NCBI GenBank assembly: GCA_037954235.1 | Contig: JBBMOA010000021.1 | Span: 21,973,125-22,037,124 of the forward strand | DNA: 64,000 nt | DNA from: Aulostomus chinensis | Lineage: Eukaryota; Chordata; Actinopteri; Syngnathiformes; Aulostomidae | Reading direction: 5' to 3' | Position numbers and translations under genes: made by a program | The notes under the pieces: generated by a model | Seen by the model: the letters and a program-made list of their open reading frames with translations, nothing else | What the model was told of the DNA's origin: nothing | Databases searched by the model: none | Shown: positions 1 through 11,893 of the stretch, piece after piece | How positions within the stretch are numbered: position 1 is the first letter of the stretch | Layout: every line of letters starts with the position of its first letter

Positions 1-669
1 GCAACAAAGTTACTGTGCTGAGTACAGGATGAGATACACAGCGTACTTCGCAATAGCAGTGTTAAGCAGTGTCCCAGCTTGATTGCGATTGGGCCGTGGG
101 TGTGCGGTGTATTTAAAGAATTGATGAACAGGTTGAGTCATCCATGCATGTGTGGGTGTGTGCATGATGTGTTACATAGAGTACATGAATAAGTCAGTGA
201 TTGATGAATATCACTTCAACAAGCTTCCTGCAACTATCAGCAGATCAGCACATACGTTAGCCTCCTCTCCACCATAGATGGGTCAAACTCACATGTTCTG
301 TCACAGTTTGTCTCAACTCCTGCTTGTGTACGTTCTTAAAACATATATTATCAGGAGATTTATGCCACCATCACTGTTTTAAATGTTGTTTTTGCAACAA
401 AATGATCCATGAAATGTACTTTTCCATTTTCAGTTGAGCTGTACAAGATTGAGATTCTCTGTTCTTAGTCCTTGTTTTATTAACTAAAACAAAGGTCTAA
501 CATCTGGAGGCGGCTGTAGACATTTGGAGGCAGGTGAGACAGGAAAAGATCCATAGATCCACTTCTGAGTCTGATGAGAATGGCAGTCTCTTGTGTTAAA
601 AAAGATGAACATTAATGGTATACGGCCACTTTTTCTCTCCTCTTGAATCGGAAACACTGAGCGTGACCC

Positions 670-683
670 TCACTAGGTGGCGA
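670..683 (+). promoter_or_regulatory. CTCF-like motif
   Basis: The sequence TCACTAGGTGGCGA fits the vertebrate CTCF core (CCASYAGRKGGCRS) at all but its first core positions. A single motif match in 64 kb is not strong evidence of occupancy. No promoter or gene lies beside it. Confidence 0.25.
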
Positions 684-1999
684 ATGGCCAATGGACTCTA
701 CATTTTAGGAGGACGAATGGGTACGCGTCCTCATGTTACCATGACAACACCAAATACAAGTGCAGCTGTATTACACAACAAATACCTTTAACGGTGAAGT
801 TATAAAAATGGAACAATGTGTCATACATCAGATATATAGAAACTAAACATAAGATTATCCAAAATCTAACGGGTCAAAACTAAAGGAAAATTAAAGCTGA
901 ACTATCACACTGGGGGAACCATTTCCTTTCTCCAGAAGGTGTTGGAAAGAAGTCCTCCATTATAACTAATATTCTTTGCTGAAAACTTATTGAAAATAAT
1001 TTTTTCATGATATCTCAGTTCCTTTTATGAAAAACCATCAGGTCCACTCGGCATCATGTTTTCAAACGATCTAAGTTCTAGTCTCCTGATTCTACATGGA
1101 TCAAATTTGTCATGCATGACCAGTTCTGGGTTTGGGTTCAGGTGTGAACTTCTGGTCCTGAGAAGAACTGTGGTCTCGACCTCATGGACTTTTAGGGGTA
1201 GGCACCTGGTACATAGCCTCACTGACTTCTTCTTGTTTTGCTTCCATGCTTCCTTCACATTGATGAAGAGTGAGAAAGGAAGGCAACAGATGGACAGAAA
1301 CTACAAAGCAAACACAACACAGGAGGGAAGTGACTCAGAACCCACCAAAGGTCTGGTTCAAAAGCGTAGACAAACACAAACCACAAAACACATGAGAGAA
1401 AAGCATGCAACACAAAGATCAAACCAAATAAGTTGAAAATAATGAAAACTCAGGAGTCCAGAACATGAAAGTCCAAGATTATCACGACAGTGCACACTGA
1501 AAACTAGCTGCAGTCCAGTTGTGACAGGAACCAACCCCTGAAACAGCGGAGAGGATTTACAAGATTTAGTTTGCAAGGTTACTCATGGGAGACATGTCAA
1601 TACTAATATTTACATTCAATGAAAACAGAACAATTAGGTTACTTTGCAGGTGTCATTAGCTGCCGAGAGGGAGGACAAGCACAGTGTAGTGTTCGCTCTC
1701 TTTATTTACGCCTCTCCTTGGCAACCCAATTAAATTTCCATCAGTTTTGCCATTTTTATTCCAAATGAGGTGTTTACGGAAGATTTTTTTTGTTAGGTTT
1801 GGGTTTATTAAGAAACAATAATCAGAATATCAAGGTACATGTTAGCCTGCGTAATGAGGGAGATAAAACAAAAACAAAAGTAAATGAAGTGGAACTAAAA
1901 AGCAGACATTCAAGAGACATGAAAAACAGGCACACAAGAATGCCATAATGTTGCTGCAGAGTACAAACGACACAGAGGATATATTAACGATACAGGGCC

Positions 2000-2012
2000 G
2001 GGGGGGGGGGGG
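2000..2012 (+). repeat. Poly-G run (G13)
   Basis: Thirteen consecutive G bases are read directly from the sequence. Length is likely to vary and is prone to sequencing error. Confidence 0.9.
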
Positions 2013-2214
2013 CAGCAATGAGGGAATAGTACACAGCAGAGGAGCCCGGAGCACACAGGTGACGAGGATGATGATGAAAAAGAAGGCAGGAGGTGTGACG
2101 GGATCAACCCTGAATGAGACACAAGCAGATAGAAAAACAAAGCATGGCTGACTAATTGTGACAAGTAATTGAGTTGTTCTGCACATGCACACCCACGCTG
2201 ACACACACAGACAT

Positions 2215-2215
<1 letters not shown>

Positions 2216-2286
<71 letters not shown>
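2216..2286 (+). repeat. (CA)n microsatellite, about 35 units
   Basis: An uninterrupted CA dinucleotide tract of 71 bases, preceded by short CACA clusters. The Val-Cys-rich open frames that cross it on the minus strand are products of the repeat, not genes. Confidence 0.98.
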
Positions 2287-2288
<2 letters not shown>

Positions 2289-2392
2289 CTCTGTACTGCT
2301 GACGTTCCTGCCATCTGTGTAATAACCAACAGCCTGCAACGCCTCCACAGCCCCCTGATCACCTCTCACATGTGCACTCTAGCTGTAGAACC

Positions 2393-2415
2393 TTTTTTTT
2401 TTTTTTTTTTTTTTT
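2393..2415 (+). repeat. Poly-T run (T23)
   Basis: Twenty-three consecutive T bases. It could be the reverse-strand poly(A) tail of an old retroposed copy, but I recognise no body sequence beside it, so it is listed only as a homopolymer. Confidence 0.9.
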
Positions 2416-2959
2416 ACTGTAACTTGTCTTTTCACTGCACTGTGCCATTAACTCTTCAATTTAGCCTGACACCACAAGATCCAACAGCATCTGCCAGGGT
2501 AAATAAAGCGGGATTTAGCAGATTTATCGGGTTTTTCATTTGCATTTCTGCAGCCAACAAGGGAATTAACAGATCATAAATAACCAATAAAACACAAAGA
2601 ACAAAACCATAGAAGAGCTGCAGAAGACAGAAGCTTAGAGAAGTGGCCACTGCCTCAGCCGCAGACTCGAGCAGCAGACATTCATTCAGCTTCTGAAAAA
2701 CTAACCGCCAAAAAACAAGACCGTAAGCTTTGGTGTACAAAGGACAGGTTCAGACTTGTCATCCTTAAATGGTTCTTTTGTTCAGGAAACCAACTGCCAA
2801 AGTTGAGCTGTTGATGCTTCTCAGAACATATTGACATATTTAGACAATAATATATGCTTTGATTCTCCTCACAATCACTCTACGCATTCCATGAAGAGGG
2901 AGGAAAGGAAAACAATTACTCCTATTTTCTTCATAATGTCCTTTTTTCTTTTGTATTTT

Positions 2960-3787
2960 GTCATCGTCCTCCGCTTATCCGGTTGGTCCGGGTCACAGGG
3001 GCAGCAGCCTCAGCAAGGAAGCCTGGACTGTCCTCTCCCCAGCCACTTCCACCAGCTCTTCCAGGGAAATCCTGAGGCGTTTCCAGGCCAGCCAAGAAAT
3101 ATAATCCCTCCAGCAGGTCCTGGGTCAGCCTCGAGGCCTCTTGGTTGGGCATGCGTCCCGAGGGAGGCGTCCAGGAGGCGTCCTCACCAGATGCCCGAAC
3201 CACCTCAACTGGCTCCTCTCTACATGAAGGAGCAGTAGCTCTACTCTGGGCACCTCCCAAATGACTGAGCTTCTCACCCTGTCTCTAAGGGAGAGCCCAG
3301 CCACCCTGCGGAGGAAACTCATTTTGGCCACTTGTATTCACAATCTTGTTCTTTAGGGTCATTACCCAAAGCTCATAACCATAGGTGAGGGTTGGAACAT
3401 AGATTAATTGGTAAATCAAGAGCCTCGCCTTTTGGCTAAGCTCCCTCTTTACCACCCGCATCACTGCGGATACCGACCCAATCCGCCTGTCAATCTCCCG
3501 CTCCATCCTACCCTCACTCATGAACAAGACCCCGTGATACATAAACTCCTGCACCTGAGTGGGCAAAATACCCTTTTCCAGCTGAGGACCATGGCCTCAG
3601 ATTTGGAGGTGCTGATTCTCATCCTAGCCGCTTCACATTCAGCTGTGAACTGTCCCAGCAAGAGCTGGAGGTCGTAGCCTGATGGAGCTACAAGGACAGC
3701 ATCATCTGCAAAAAGAGGAGACGACATCCTCCCGCCACAAACTCAACACCCTCCACCACCCGCCCACGCCTAGAAATTCTGTCCATA
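2960..3787 (-). mobile_element. Rex3 (RTE clade) retrotransposon, 3' part of a disrupted copy
   Basis: Read on the minus strand, this is the 3' half of a Rex3-type non-LTR retrotransposon. Rex3 encodes a reverse transcriptase/endonuclease that copies its RNA into DNA at the insertion site. Visible pieces, in order, are the catalytic FADD box (near 3700-3712), the segment STSKSEAMVLS, then EREIDRRIG with SAVMR, KRELSQKARLLIYQ, VPTLTYGYELWVMT, EMSFLRRVAGLSLRDRV-like residues, and RSQLRWFGHLVR. These fall in three shifted reading frames, so the copy is dead. A one-base gain in the T-run just before FADD breaks the frame. The 3' end, near 2960-2968, has the CCGGATAAGCGG-type ending seen in this family. 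The copy continues at 4744-5530 after an inserted LTR. Confidence 0.88.
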
Positions 3788-4743
3788 TGTAGTGATTCAA
3801 TTAGCTTCTTATTGTAAATATGCCTATGGTTTCACAGTCTGGTTCACTACAGACAGGTAAGTGTCTAGAATAACCAGGACAGGAGGCTGACGGCTCAAAC
3901 AAATATCCAATTTATTACAAAATAGTTATAAAAATACAACAGGTTGGCTAGCAGCTACACAGTAGCAAAATACAGTACCATACGTTAGGCCAGGGCACGT
4001 TCTCTCGTTCAGATGACCATACTAGAGAGTAGGCTATGTAGAATAAAAACACATTTAGGACTGAACTCCAAAAGGATAAACAATCCTGTGGGGTGAAATG
4101 CCACTACACAAGGTGAAGAATCACACCTGGTTTCCTTGTGGAACCAACTAGTGGGTTTACACTGCAGCCATACTATGAGCACACAAAAAAGGGTCACTAA
4201 ATGCTAGGACTACAACTCCTACAACGAACTGCCACTGAAGAATTGCACAATGCCTGGAGGTTATTGCACTAAGCCCACGTAAAATAAATAACCAAAAGAA
4301 AATGACACAAGGAACATAAAATCACATTTGAAACAAAAAGGCCCAAAAATAAACTAATTACAGTATTGGGAAGGGAAAAAACAGTAACAGTCACTGCATT
4401 CGCAGACAGACCTTTAAGTAGTTTTGACTAACACCAACGCAGCAGTTGGTTTGTCGTGAGTTCAGGATAACCACTGATGAAGTGACTGATACTTCAGATA
4501 GTGTTAACGAGCACCCGAACCAGCAGTTAATCGGTTGTTGCAGTTTCAGGCCGTCTTGATTAGCACGCCAACCAGAAGTTACTTTGTGTCACAGTGACAG
4601 ACACACGACAAATGTTTGGAGACCCTTCTGCTGCGTGCCTGCTCTTTCGTGTCTGCACACCGGTTGAGAGAGAGTGAGAGAGAGAGCGCTACTTCCGCCC
4701 TACCTATATAGGCTCCCCAGGGTCCTAAAACCATCCCGTTACA
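3788..4743 (-). mobile_element. Solo LTR inserted in Rex3, 956 bp, 4-bp target duplication
   Basis: The Rex3 copy is interrupted here. The insert starts TGTAGTG and ends CGTTACA (TG...CA termini with a TGTA/TACA inverted repeat). It is flanked by a perfect CATA duplication at 3784-3787 and 4744-4747. Deleting the insert and one CATA restores the continuous Rex3 sequence around TTCATAATTTG/TATGGACAGA. In minus orientation a TATATAGG box lies about 32 bases from the LTR 5' end (4704-4711) and an AATAAA lies about 125 bases from its 3' end (near 3912). No gag or pol sequence is present, so it is a solo LTR, probably left by recombination between two LTRs. Superfamily (Gypsy, Pao or ERV) is not determined; a 4-bp duplication fits several. 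Confidence 0.85.
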
Positions 4744-5530
4744 CATACAAATTATGAACAGACCGGTGACAAAGGGGAGCCTTGATGGAGTCCAAACCTC
4801 ACCTGGAACAAGTCTGACTTACTGCCGGCAACATGAACCAGAATCTCACTCCTCTGGTAGAAAGACTGAATGGCCCTTTGTAAGGGGCCATCCACCCCAT
4901 ACTCCCAGAGTACCCCCCACAGGGTGCTCCTGGGAACACGGTCATAAGCTCTCTCCAGATCCACAAAACACATGTGGACTGGTTGGGCAAACTCCCATGC
5001 CCCCTCCAGCACCCTAGCGAGGGTGAAGAGCTGATCAATGGTTCCACGGCCGGGACGAAAACCACATTGCTCCTCCTCAATCTGAGGTTCAATGATCACC
5101 CTGACCCTCCTCTCCAGTACCCTGGTGTAGACCTTTCCAGGGAGACTGAGAAGTGTGATCCCCGAAAGTTGGACCACACCCTTTGGTCCCCTTTCTGAAA
5201 GATGGGGACCACCTCCCGGGTCTACCACTCCAAAGGCACTGCCCCTGATGTCCACGCAATGTTGCAGAGACGTGTCAACCAAGACAGCCCCACAACATCC
5301 AGAGCCTTGAGATACCCAGGGCAGATCTCATCTACCCCCGGAGCTCTGCCACATCGGAGTTGCTTAACTGCCTCAGCGACTTCTGCTCCAGAGACTGGAC
5401 AACCGCCCCCCTCCCCAAACACTCCCCAAACTCTGTTTCCTCCATGGAATACGTGTTGGTGGGATTGAGGAGTTCCTCAGAAGTATTCCTTCCACCGCCC
5501 TATTATCTCCTCAGTTGACATCAGCAGGGT
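4744..5530 (-). mobile_element. Rex3 (RTE clade) retrotransposon, reverse transcriptase core of the disrupted copy
   Basis: This is the upstream part of the same minus-strand Rex3 copy. A long open stretch (5282-4752) contains the reverse-transcriptase blocks EEQCGFRPGRGTIDQLF, FVDLERAYDRVPR (with the first catalytic Asp) and GLHQGSPLSP. Further upstream, QLRCGRAPGVDEICPGYLK lies in another frame. The DNA at 4764-4784 and around 5206-5226 matches, from memory, the two primer sites long used to amplify fish Rex3, which supports the family call. A one-base loss just after the PLSP block ends the frame early. The copy stops near 5530 without an endonuclease domain, so it is 5'-truncated, as is usual for RTE insertions. 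Confidence 0.88.
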
Positions 5531-6979
5531 TGATGCTTATTGTAACGCCTTTAAAATCAACAGTTGATTAATACTTGGACCTTTTCATGATTAGATTCTC
5601 AAATCCTTTACCCACATACTTTAAAAAAACAAACTTGTTTTTATTTTATATTTGTGGTAGCAGTACTTCTGCTTCAGGACAAATACTCAATGCTCTGCCC
5701 ACCCCTGCTGCCTACTGCTGTAATCGAGAGGGAAAACATTGGCTTGACCTTTTTGGGTCTGTGGTCTGATTTGCTACCTTTTCCAGCCTGTGAGTGGGCA
5801 CACTCAGGTCCACTCAGAACATTTATTTACAAGATAACAGGTTATATACGATCCGTTCTTAGGGTACTGGATCAGACGCAGCCAGAGATTTGCAGCTTTG
5901 GTCACGCCTCATCCTCCCGTGGCACCGCCGAAACTCTCCATCAACAGTTAGTCTTCAGTTTCTTCAAGCATACTTTGTTGGTCTCAGCTGTTGTTTGTCA
6001 GACTCAGTTGCAACTAGATCGGGTTGCTAGTTCCGACTTTATTTTAGCAAACTGAGTCGTCACAACACAAAGTTTTAGTTGTTTTACTCTGCTTTAATTC
6101 ATCAACTTTATTTGCAGAGAAAGCACTGGAAGGTTTTTGTATCCATGTCCATGACTTTGTCTTGGTCCTCTCAAGAACAAGAATTCATATGTTGTGTATT
6201 ATTTATAGTGATTAACTGAAGAAACAAACTCAAAAACTAATTATTTAAAATAAGAAGTCATAAAGAGGGTTGAGTTAAGCGCTTTGTCTTAAGATTTCTT
6301 ATTATTACCTAGTGACAATTGTTGTCTTTTCTTTTCATTGTTCATTACTTTTGTCACAACACAAATGCAACCTCAGATATAACAATATATTGCCCACACA
6401 TCCCAGGGGCTGTTACCAGTCGTGCACATTCTGAATCAGTCCATATGCCGCATGCTGACTATGCGGAGGCAGTAACAACAACTCTGTTACATAACGGAAC
6501 ACCGTTGATTATTTTTCCTCTCTTTGTCAAGGCAGCCGTGGTTCAAGGTAAAGCTGAACAGAAATGATGGTCTCTGTCAGGCTTATATCTGACAGACTCC
6601 AGTGTGAGCTCTGGTTCCTCTCACCAGTGCTCAGGTCACCCTGGTCAATACCAGCGAAGATAAGAACAATAAGGTGACAAGATATGTAATTGCTTTGCAG
6701 AGAAAATTCAATGGGAAATAGATGAATAGATATTTAGCCTTCATGTGGTGAACTGATTTGATTTCTTGTTCTGTACTTTAGTAACACCTAGTGGTGACTG
6801 CAGATGGCAGTATTAAAGCGGAAGTGAGATATAAGTGCACGTGCACAACTACAGGAAGTTGTAATCCTGAGCTCAGAAAGGAAGCATCTCAATGCAGCGG
6901 TCTCAGTCATTTGTCCGCTGCAGTTAATCGAAATTAGTTGCATATTATTATACACATAATTAACAGTTCAATTCCCATT
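5531..6979. other. Intergenic or intronic DNA, no gene recognised
   Basis: No recognisable coding exon or transposon. At 6786-6810 there is a weak CTCF-like stretch (CCTAGTGGTGACTGCAGATG), and GGAAGTG at 6820-6830 resembles an ETS site. These lie upstream of the TATA-bearing block that starts near 6980, but I cannot show a functional link. Confidence 0.4.
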
Positions 6980-8400
6980 GTGGCAGGTCGTCCCCCTCCC
7001 TTCCACTACATGGCACTGTGCCAACGACCGCAACATCGTAATTGCCTGGCGGCTATATATAGGGGCCGCCAATCTGTCGTCTTCCTCTTCCTCCTTCCGC
7101 CCCCCACTGCGTCTTGGGTGGCGGTGCTCGCCCCGGTGTGGCTAGTTTGGCCTTGGATTTTCCCTAAGGTAAGGTGCTGCTGACTTTGAGAGTCTTGTTT
7201 TATTTGTGGTGTGACACTCCCACATGTTGGATCACAGGCGGCTTGGGTCGCGTTGGAGCGCACTCCTCAAAGTCTGTGCGCGGCTGCTGGTCCTGCGAGT
7301 TTCGCCACTCAGTAAAGCAGGCTGACGGGGCGGCTTTGTACGCTGTCTGGCGCTTCTGGGGTGATTGCTCCTCTCCTCCCGGTGAGTTCTGGCATGTGCC
7401 TCGCTGTGGCCGCATTCCTCTCTCCTCCATGCTGATCCGGTTTGTTTGTTAGAACAGCTAGGGTTTTGAGGGGGCTCGAGGCCGCTGGAACCCCCGACTC
7501 GCACTGCGGACCCATAAAGCTGTGCGTAAAGGTTTATTCTCTATACTTTTGTGAAATAGGTTTATTTATTCCTTGATTTTAATAACTTTTCTTTTGTCCA
7601 TGGAAAAGTGCCGCCACCGTGGATCAGGCGGAACGCTGCTGGTTTTGGTGTTTGTTTTTGGTTTATTTTGTTTGTTTGTATGTTTGCTGGCTCGTTTGTG
7701 CCTGCGCTGCTCCCGCAGCGTCCACGCCACATATCGTGGGCACACGCGATACAGCGCAGCGCGCAGCCTGCCACTGTGGCTGCTTTTAATCCGGGGGTCT
7801 CTCCACTGTTTGAACGGCCAGTTGTTTGGTCGTTATTTTCTCATATGTTATTATTTTACATTCTTCTGTAGTTCTTTTTTTGTTTTCTTGTTGTTACTTA
7901 TTATTTTTGGTGATTGTGTTGCATTATTCAGAGTATTCATCATTTGCTGTGTTATATTGGATAATCAGTTTATTCACTGTTTGTGTAAACTTATTTCTAC
8001 AACCTTGACTATTTGCTTTCTTTCATTCTCTTAATTATATTGTTTGGTATTGTGAGTTGGTACGAATGTGTTTATTTTTGGACAGGTGCTGGAGGGATTG
8101 GTGGCAGTTTTTTCCTTGGTGGTGGTTCTTCTTTTCACGTTTTCCTTTAGCAGTGTGAGTGCAGTGCCACGGGTGATATCGTTTGGAGCATCCCCCCCCC
8201 CCGGTTTTGTTTGTCCCTCTGCCATCGGGTGAGCTCCAGCCCTGTTTCCCCCTTTTTTTTTGCTCTTATTCTTGTGCCCTCCTGGCTGGCATTAATTTTA
8301 GATTCTATTCTAAATATGTGACTTAATAAAGAACTGTTCATTTACATGTCTTTTTTCCTGTGGGCTTTTGTTTGAATCTGCATGACCCTGACCTATAATT
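6980..8400 (+). mobile_element. LTR-like or promoter-like block (candidate)
   Basis: The block has a TATA box (TATATATA, 7054-7061) at its GC-rich left end, two strong splice-donor-like sites (AAGGTAAGG near 7169 and CGGTGAGT near 7382), a long T-rich body, and an AATAAA at 8325-8330. A start at TGTGGCAGG (about 6979) and an end at GGGACA (about 8412) would give TG...CA termini. A short U3, long body and terminal polyadenylation signal resemble the solo LTR at 3788-4743. However, I found no matching target-site duplication. The alternative is a host or lncRNA promoter with a first exon and donor. No protein motif is seen inside. Confidence 0.35.
7048..7070 (+). promoter_or_regulatory. TATA box inside a GC-rich inverted repeat
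   Basis: TATATATA sits between GGCGGC and GGCCGCC arms, so the TATA box is in the loop of a short inverted repeat. The arrangement fits a core promoter; a start site about 25-30 bases downstream (near 7080-7090) would precede the donor-like GTAAGG at 7169. Whether it belongs to an LTR or to a host transcript is open. Confidence 0.45.
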
Positions 8401-11400
8401 TCCTGGGACATAGTTGTCTCCAGGTGGTGTTGTTGCAACCATTCTCCCCAACCGCCATACTCTGGCACAGATGTAATTATCATACACCCCCACCGCCACA
8501 CCATGTTTATGCTACTGTTTTGTGATATTAGTGCACCAATTTGATGATGGCTACCTGTCAGCTTTCTGAATCACTGGTGGCCTGATGTTTACAGCTGCCT
8601 GGCTGCGTGGAAATGAGTGCTTATTTCGTCTTCCCACAGGAAATGGAGCTGTGATGCATTCCAGAAAGGCTGCATCCAGTGTGGTGATTGACACGTTGGT
8701 GTCAGGTGATATGAATGATGGCAGACTTTCATTGTAGTTGTTGGGTGACCATGAAGTATAGCAGTGAGTGACAGCTGCAGCAGTACCGTTGATTTACCAG
8801 TGTGACAACATACTCCAAGTACCAGCTTACATGGATTCATGTCAGTTATTTTATCTTTATAGATGTACTGGATATTATACAGTGCATGTAAGTTGACTTG
8901 TATGTTTGTATTTTTGTGTTCTCTGTTGTAGTTTAACAAAATGCCTTATTTTCATCATTAAACTTTGCCAAAACAACAAATGACCGGCTGCTTGGATGAT
9001 GCAATCCTGGAAAATAGAATGTAGAGCTCACTGTGCATACGTCATCTGCAACAAGTTTAATATTGACAGCGTTGTACTTGTTGGCTTCCTGTCAATGAGA
9101 GGCCTGGAACAGAAGTGGTGCAGCTGGAGGATGACTGGAAAGTCCACGTGGTGCCAAAAGTGTTCTGAAGCTGCCTGGTTATTGATTGTATTACCACTTC
9201 CAATTTTACCATCAAGAAAACATTAGTTGACAAGAGTGATGCTGAATTTACAGTGATGTGTTCTTGCTGTGAGTGAAGCAGGACTGCCAACATACCAACC
9301 ATCAGTTTTCTCGTGCTGTGAAACAAAGCCGTTCTCTGATAATGCAGCAGAACACTACGCAGCCTGTCCTCTGCAACAGGTGTACAGAAGCAGGAGTGAA
9401 AGTCAGTTACTATGGTTACAGGGACGCTCTAAGGCAAGATTCTAAACATGAAGTTTCAATAATGGACATAGTGTTTAAATGGGAAAAGTAGTAGTCATAG
9501 CAGTTGTAGGATTTTTTTTCTCTCATATAAAATTATTAAACATTTTTGGTTTTCATTATACAGGTTGCAATCACACTCTTAAAAATCCCTTGAAACAAAC
9601 ATGTTGGTTATTGACTGGTCCTGGAACAGTTGTGTGGTCAGAACAGTCCAGACACAGAGAGATCCTGAATGGCCGTCCACACCAAGAACAATCACTCGCT
9701 AAAAATAGATATTAAAATATCCAACTCAACGGGATGACACCAGCAGAAGAGCCAATTCACTCTGGTTCTCTGAACCTAGTTTCCTTTATTGAATATAAAG
9801 GACTTCAACTTTCTAATTAACAGCTAAGCTGCTCAAGTGGCCTTCTGTGAATTCATGGCTGCTCTTACTGCAGATCTGGATTGTCATCTTTTGTCCTCTT
9901 TTTTGCCTCCTCCAGTCAGCTGCTGCACAAACCATGCAAGACCAGATCACTGACGTGGTCCTGCACAGGACCCTGGGAACTGCAGTTCCAGCTACACTGA
10001 CCTGACTCACATTCATCTCTCCAGCAGCTGCAATTCCTCAAAGCCTGCGCAGCCAAATCATTGCAGGTAATGAGATCAATCTGTACTTCCATTCAATCAA
10101 TGAGCACTTAATATGCTAATGCCGCTCCCATGACGGCTAACGCTTGCTTGCTGCTGCTTATTGCTCTGTGATACAGGCTAGTTTATCTCATTGTGGTTTG
10201 CTGGGTACTGACAGCATTAAAAGTAGAATACTTTTCTGATCTCAGATGCCTGTCGAGCAGATAACTGGAATATCCTTCTGGGTCTCAGGAATCAGCAGGT
10301 GCTCTGTCGTACACACCGGTGAGAGCTTGAGTCTTCAGGGGTGTGTGCTGGAAATCATTCCAGCCATGAGTTGACCTGACTGAACTTTCCCAGCATCCCA
10401 AGTTGTTCCAAATGTTTTTGACGTTGCACTCGTTGGATTCCTAGTTCACATGAACATTACTAAGTTTAAACTCCAAGCATTATTACAGATGATTTAAAGC
10501 CTGTTCGCTGTTTGGAACAGCGCTGCTGGGATTTTGGCGGGAGCATTCCTGTCCCTGCATCTGTGCCTCAACACAACTTTAATCTCAGACCAGACTTGAA
10601 ATTTATGGAAATCAGTTTGGATCTTGGGGATGCACATCATTCCACTGATGTTTCTGACAAAGAGCCTTCAAAGCATTGCTGCTGCTAACCTTATGATCTC
10701 CCAGTACACTGTAATCTCCTGTGAGGTGCAATCAGCCTGAAGACGCACTCAGCCCCATCAGAAGCAGCTGCTTGAAATCATCAGATCTATGTGACAATAA
10801 GCATCGAGATTACACTTCAACCTTATGTCCAAGCTGCTGCTCAGTGTTCTAGAGCTGTCCGCATGCCTGAATCTTCATTACATATTATTATTTCTTGTAA
10901 AATAAACATCATTTATGTGAAAAACGTCAGTTGTGCGGGCTGACTCACACTTGTGAGGAGGAAGTCAGGTGGGATTCGTGAGACTGCTGACGAATTTTAA
11001 GTAAAGCAAAGATTGCTCTGGCTTTGAGTAGGACATTGATGTGTTGTCAATGTCATCTCAACTAATCTATCAGGGTTAAGCTCTAAAGGGAATTCACATC
11101 CATAATGTGTTAACGGGGTGGCGCATAGCTGTTTCGATTCATACAGCAGTCTGAAGACAATGTGGCTAGAAAGATTGCAGACAAAATTGTTTGTAGAAAT
11201 CAATTATTAAATAAATGTGGAGAACATTGAAAGCTGACCCTTCAATGGCCCCATTGGTGACTTCTGAGGACACAATCACGTAACATGAAAGATTTCACAT
11301 CTTCCTCAAGCATAACTCATGGAGACAATTGCTGTTTACTGGCTGTAGCAAATACTGCTAATTTCATCCCAGTAAAAAACAGTAATCCTCAAGGGACTGA

Positions 11401-11870
11401 GCTGATTTTATGTTACTTTAATGGAGAAAAGACAGTTGGTGTTCACATGTAAACAGCAGTTTAGCTGAAAGAGTTGAAATCTAACATTCATCACTGGAAT
11501 CTTCGGTTGTTTGAACGGGCTGAACAATCTGGTCCACAGAATGTCACGACAGTGACTGAAGACTGTAATCTGTCAGACCCTCTGCCTGTCAATCATCTCT
11601 ACATGAAAGCAAACAAGCGCTTCAACACTCAACAGCAGTGAAAGTGATTCAATCATGAAGCAGAGCCTCAGTTTCAACAGTCATGACTAAGTAACACACA
11701 GCAAAATATTTGATTTATTTAAGTTCCAATTTTGGGGAGCTCCATAGGGAGAGTATTTACATAATTGATTGTGAGGCCACTGGTACCCCCCCCAATCTCT
11801 CTAATACTTTGATTAGATCTTTGTCCTCTCTAAATACAGCCCCCCCCCAAAAAAAAGGAAAAGAGGACAT

Positions 11871-11893
11871 TGTGTGTGTGTGTGTGTGTGTGT
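11871..11893 (+). repeat. (TG)n microsatellite, about 11 units
   Basis: Short uninterrupted TG tract followed by a T-run. Confidence 0.9.

Larger units (their letters stand above)
1..2215. other. Intergenic or intronic DNA, no gene recognised
   Basis: I see no splice-bounded coding exon, RNA gene or recognisable transposon in this stretch. Open frames here are short and lack family motifs. It contains a CTCF-like motif (670-683) and a G-run (2000-2012), listed separately. The interval 1260-1580 is A-rich with scattered short repeats but has no boundaries I can define. Confidence 0.5.

Noticed and set aside
1842..2369. Long minus-strand frames rich in Val-Cys around 2.2 kb
   Set aside because: They exist because a CA dinucleotide repeat has no stops in that frame; the flanks show no motifs.
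7573..8034. A 153-residue hydrophobic frame as a membrane protein
   Set aside because: The T-rich body of the LTR-like block yields Phe/Leu-rich frames in two registers; no start context or family similarity.
6980..8412. Firm call of an LTR with target duplication
   Set aside because: No 4-6 bp direct repeat was found at plausible ends, so it is reported only as a candidate.
8589..9326. Transposase or nuclease fragments on the minus strand
   Set aside because: Histidine/cysteine-rich frames looked suggestive, but no ordered family motifs could be matched.
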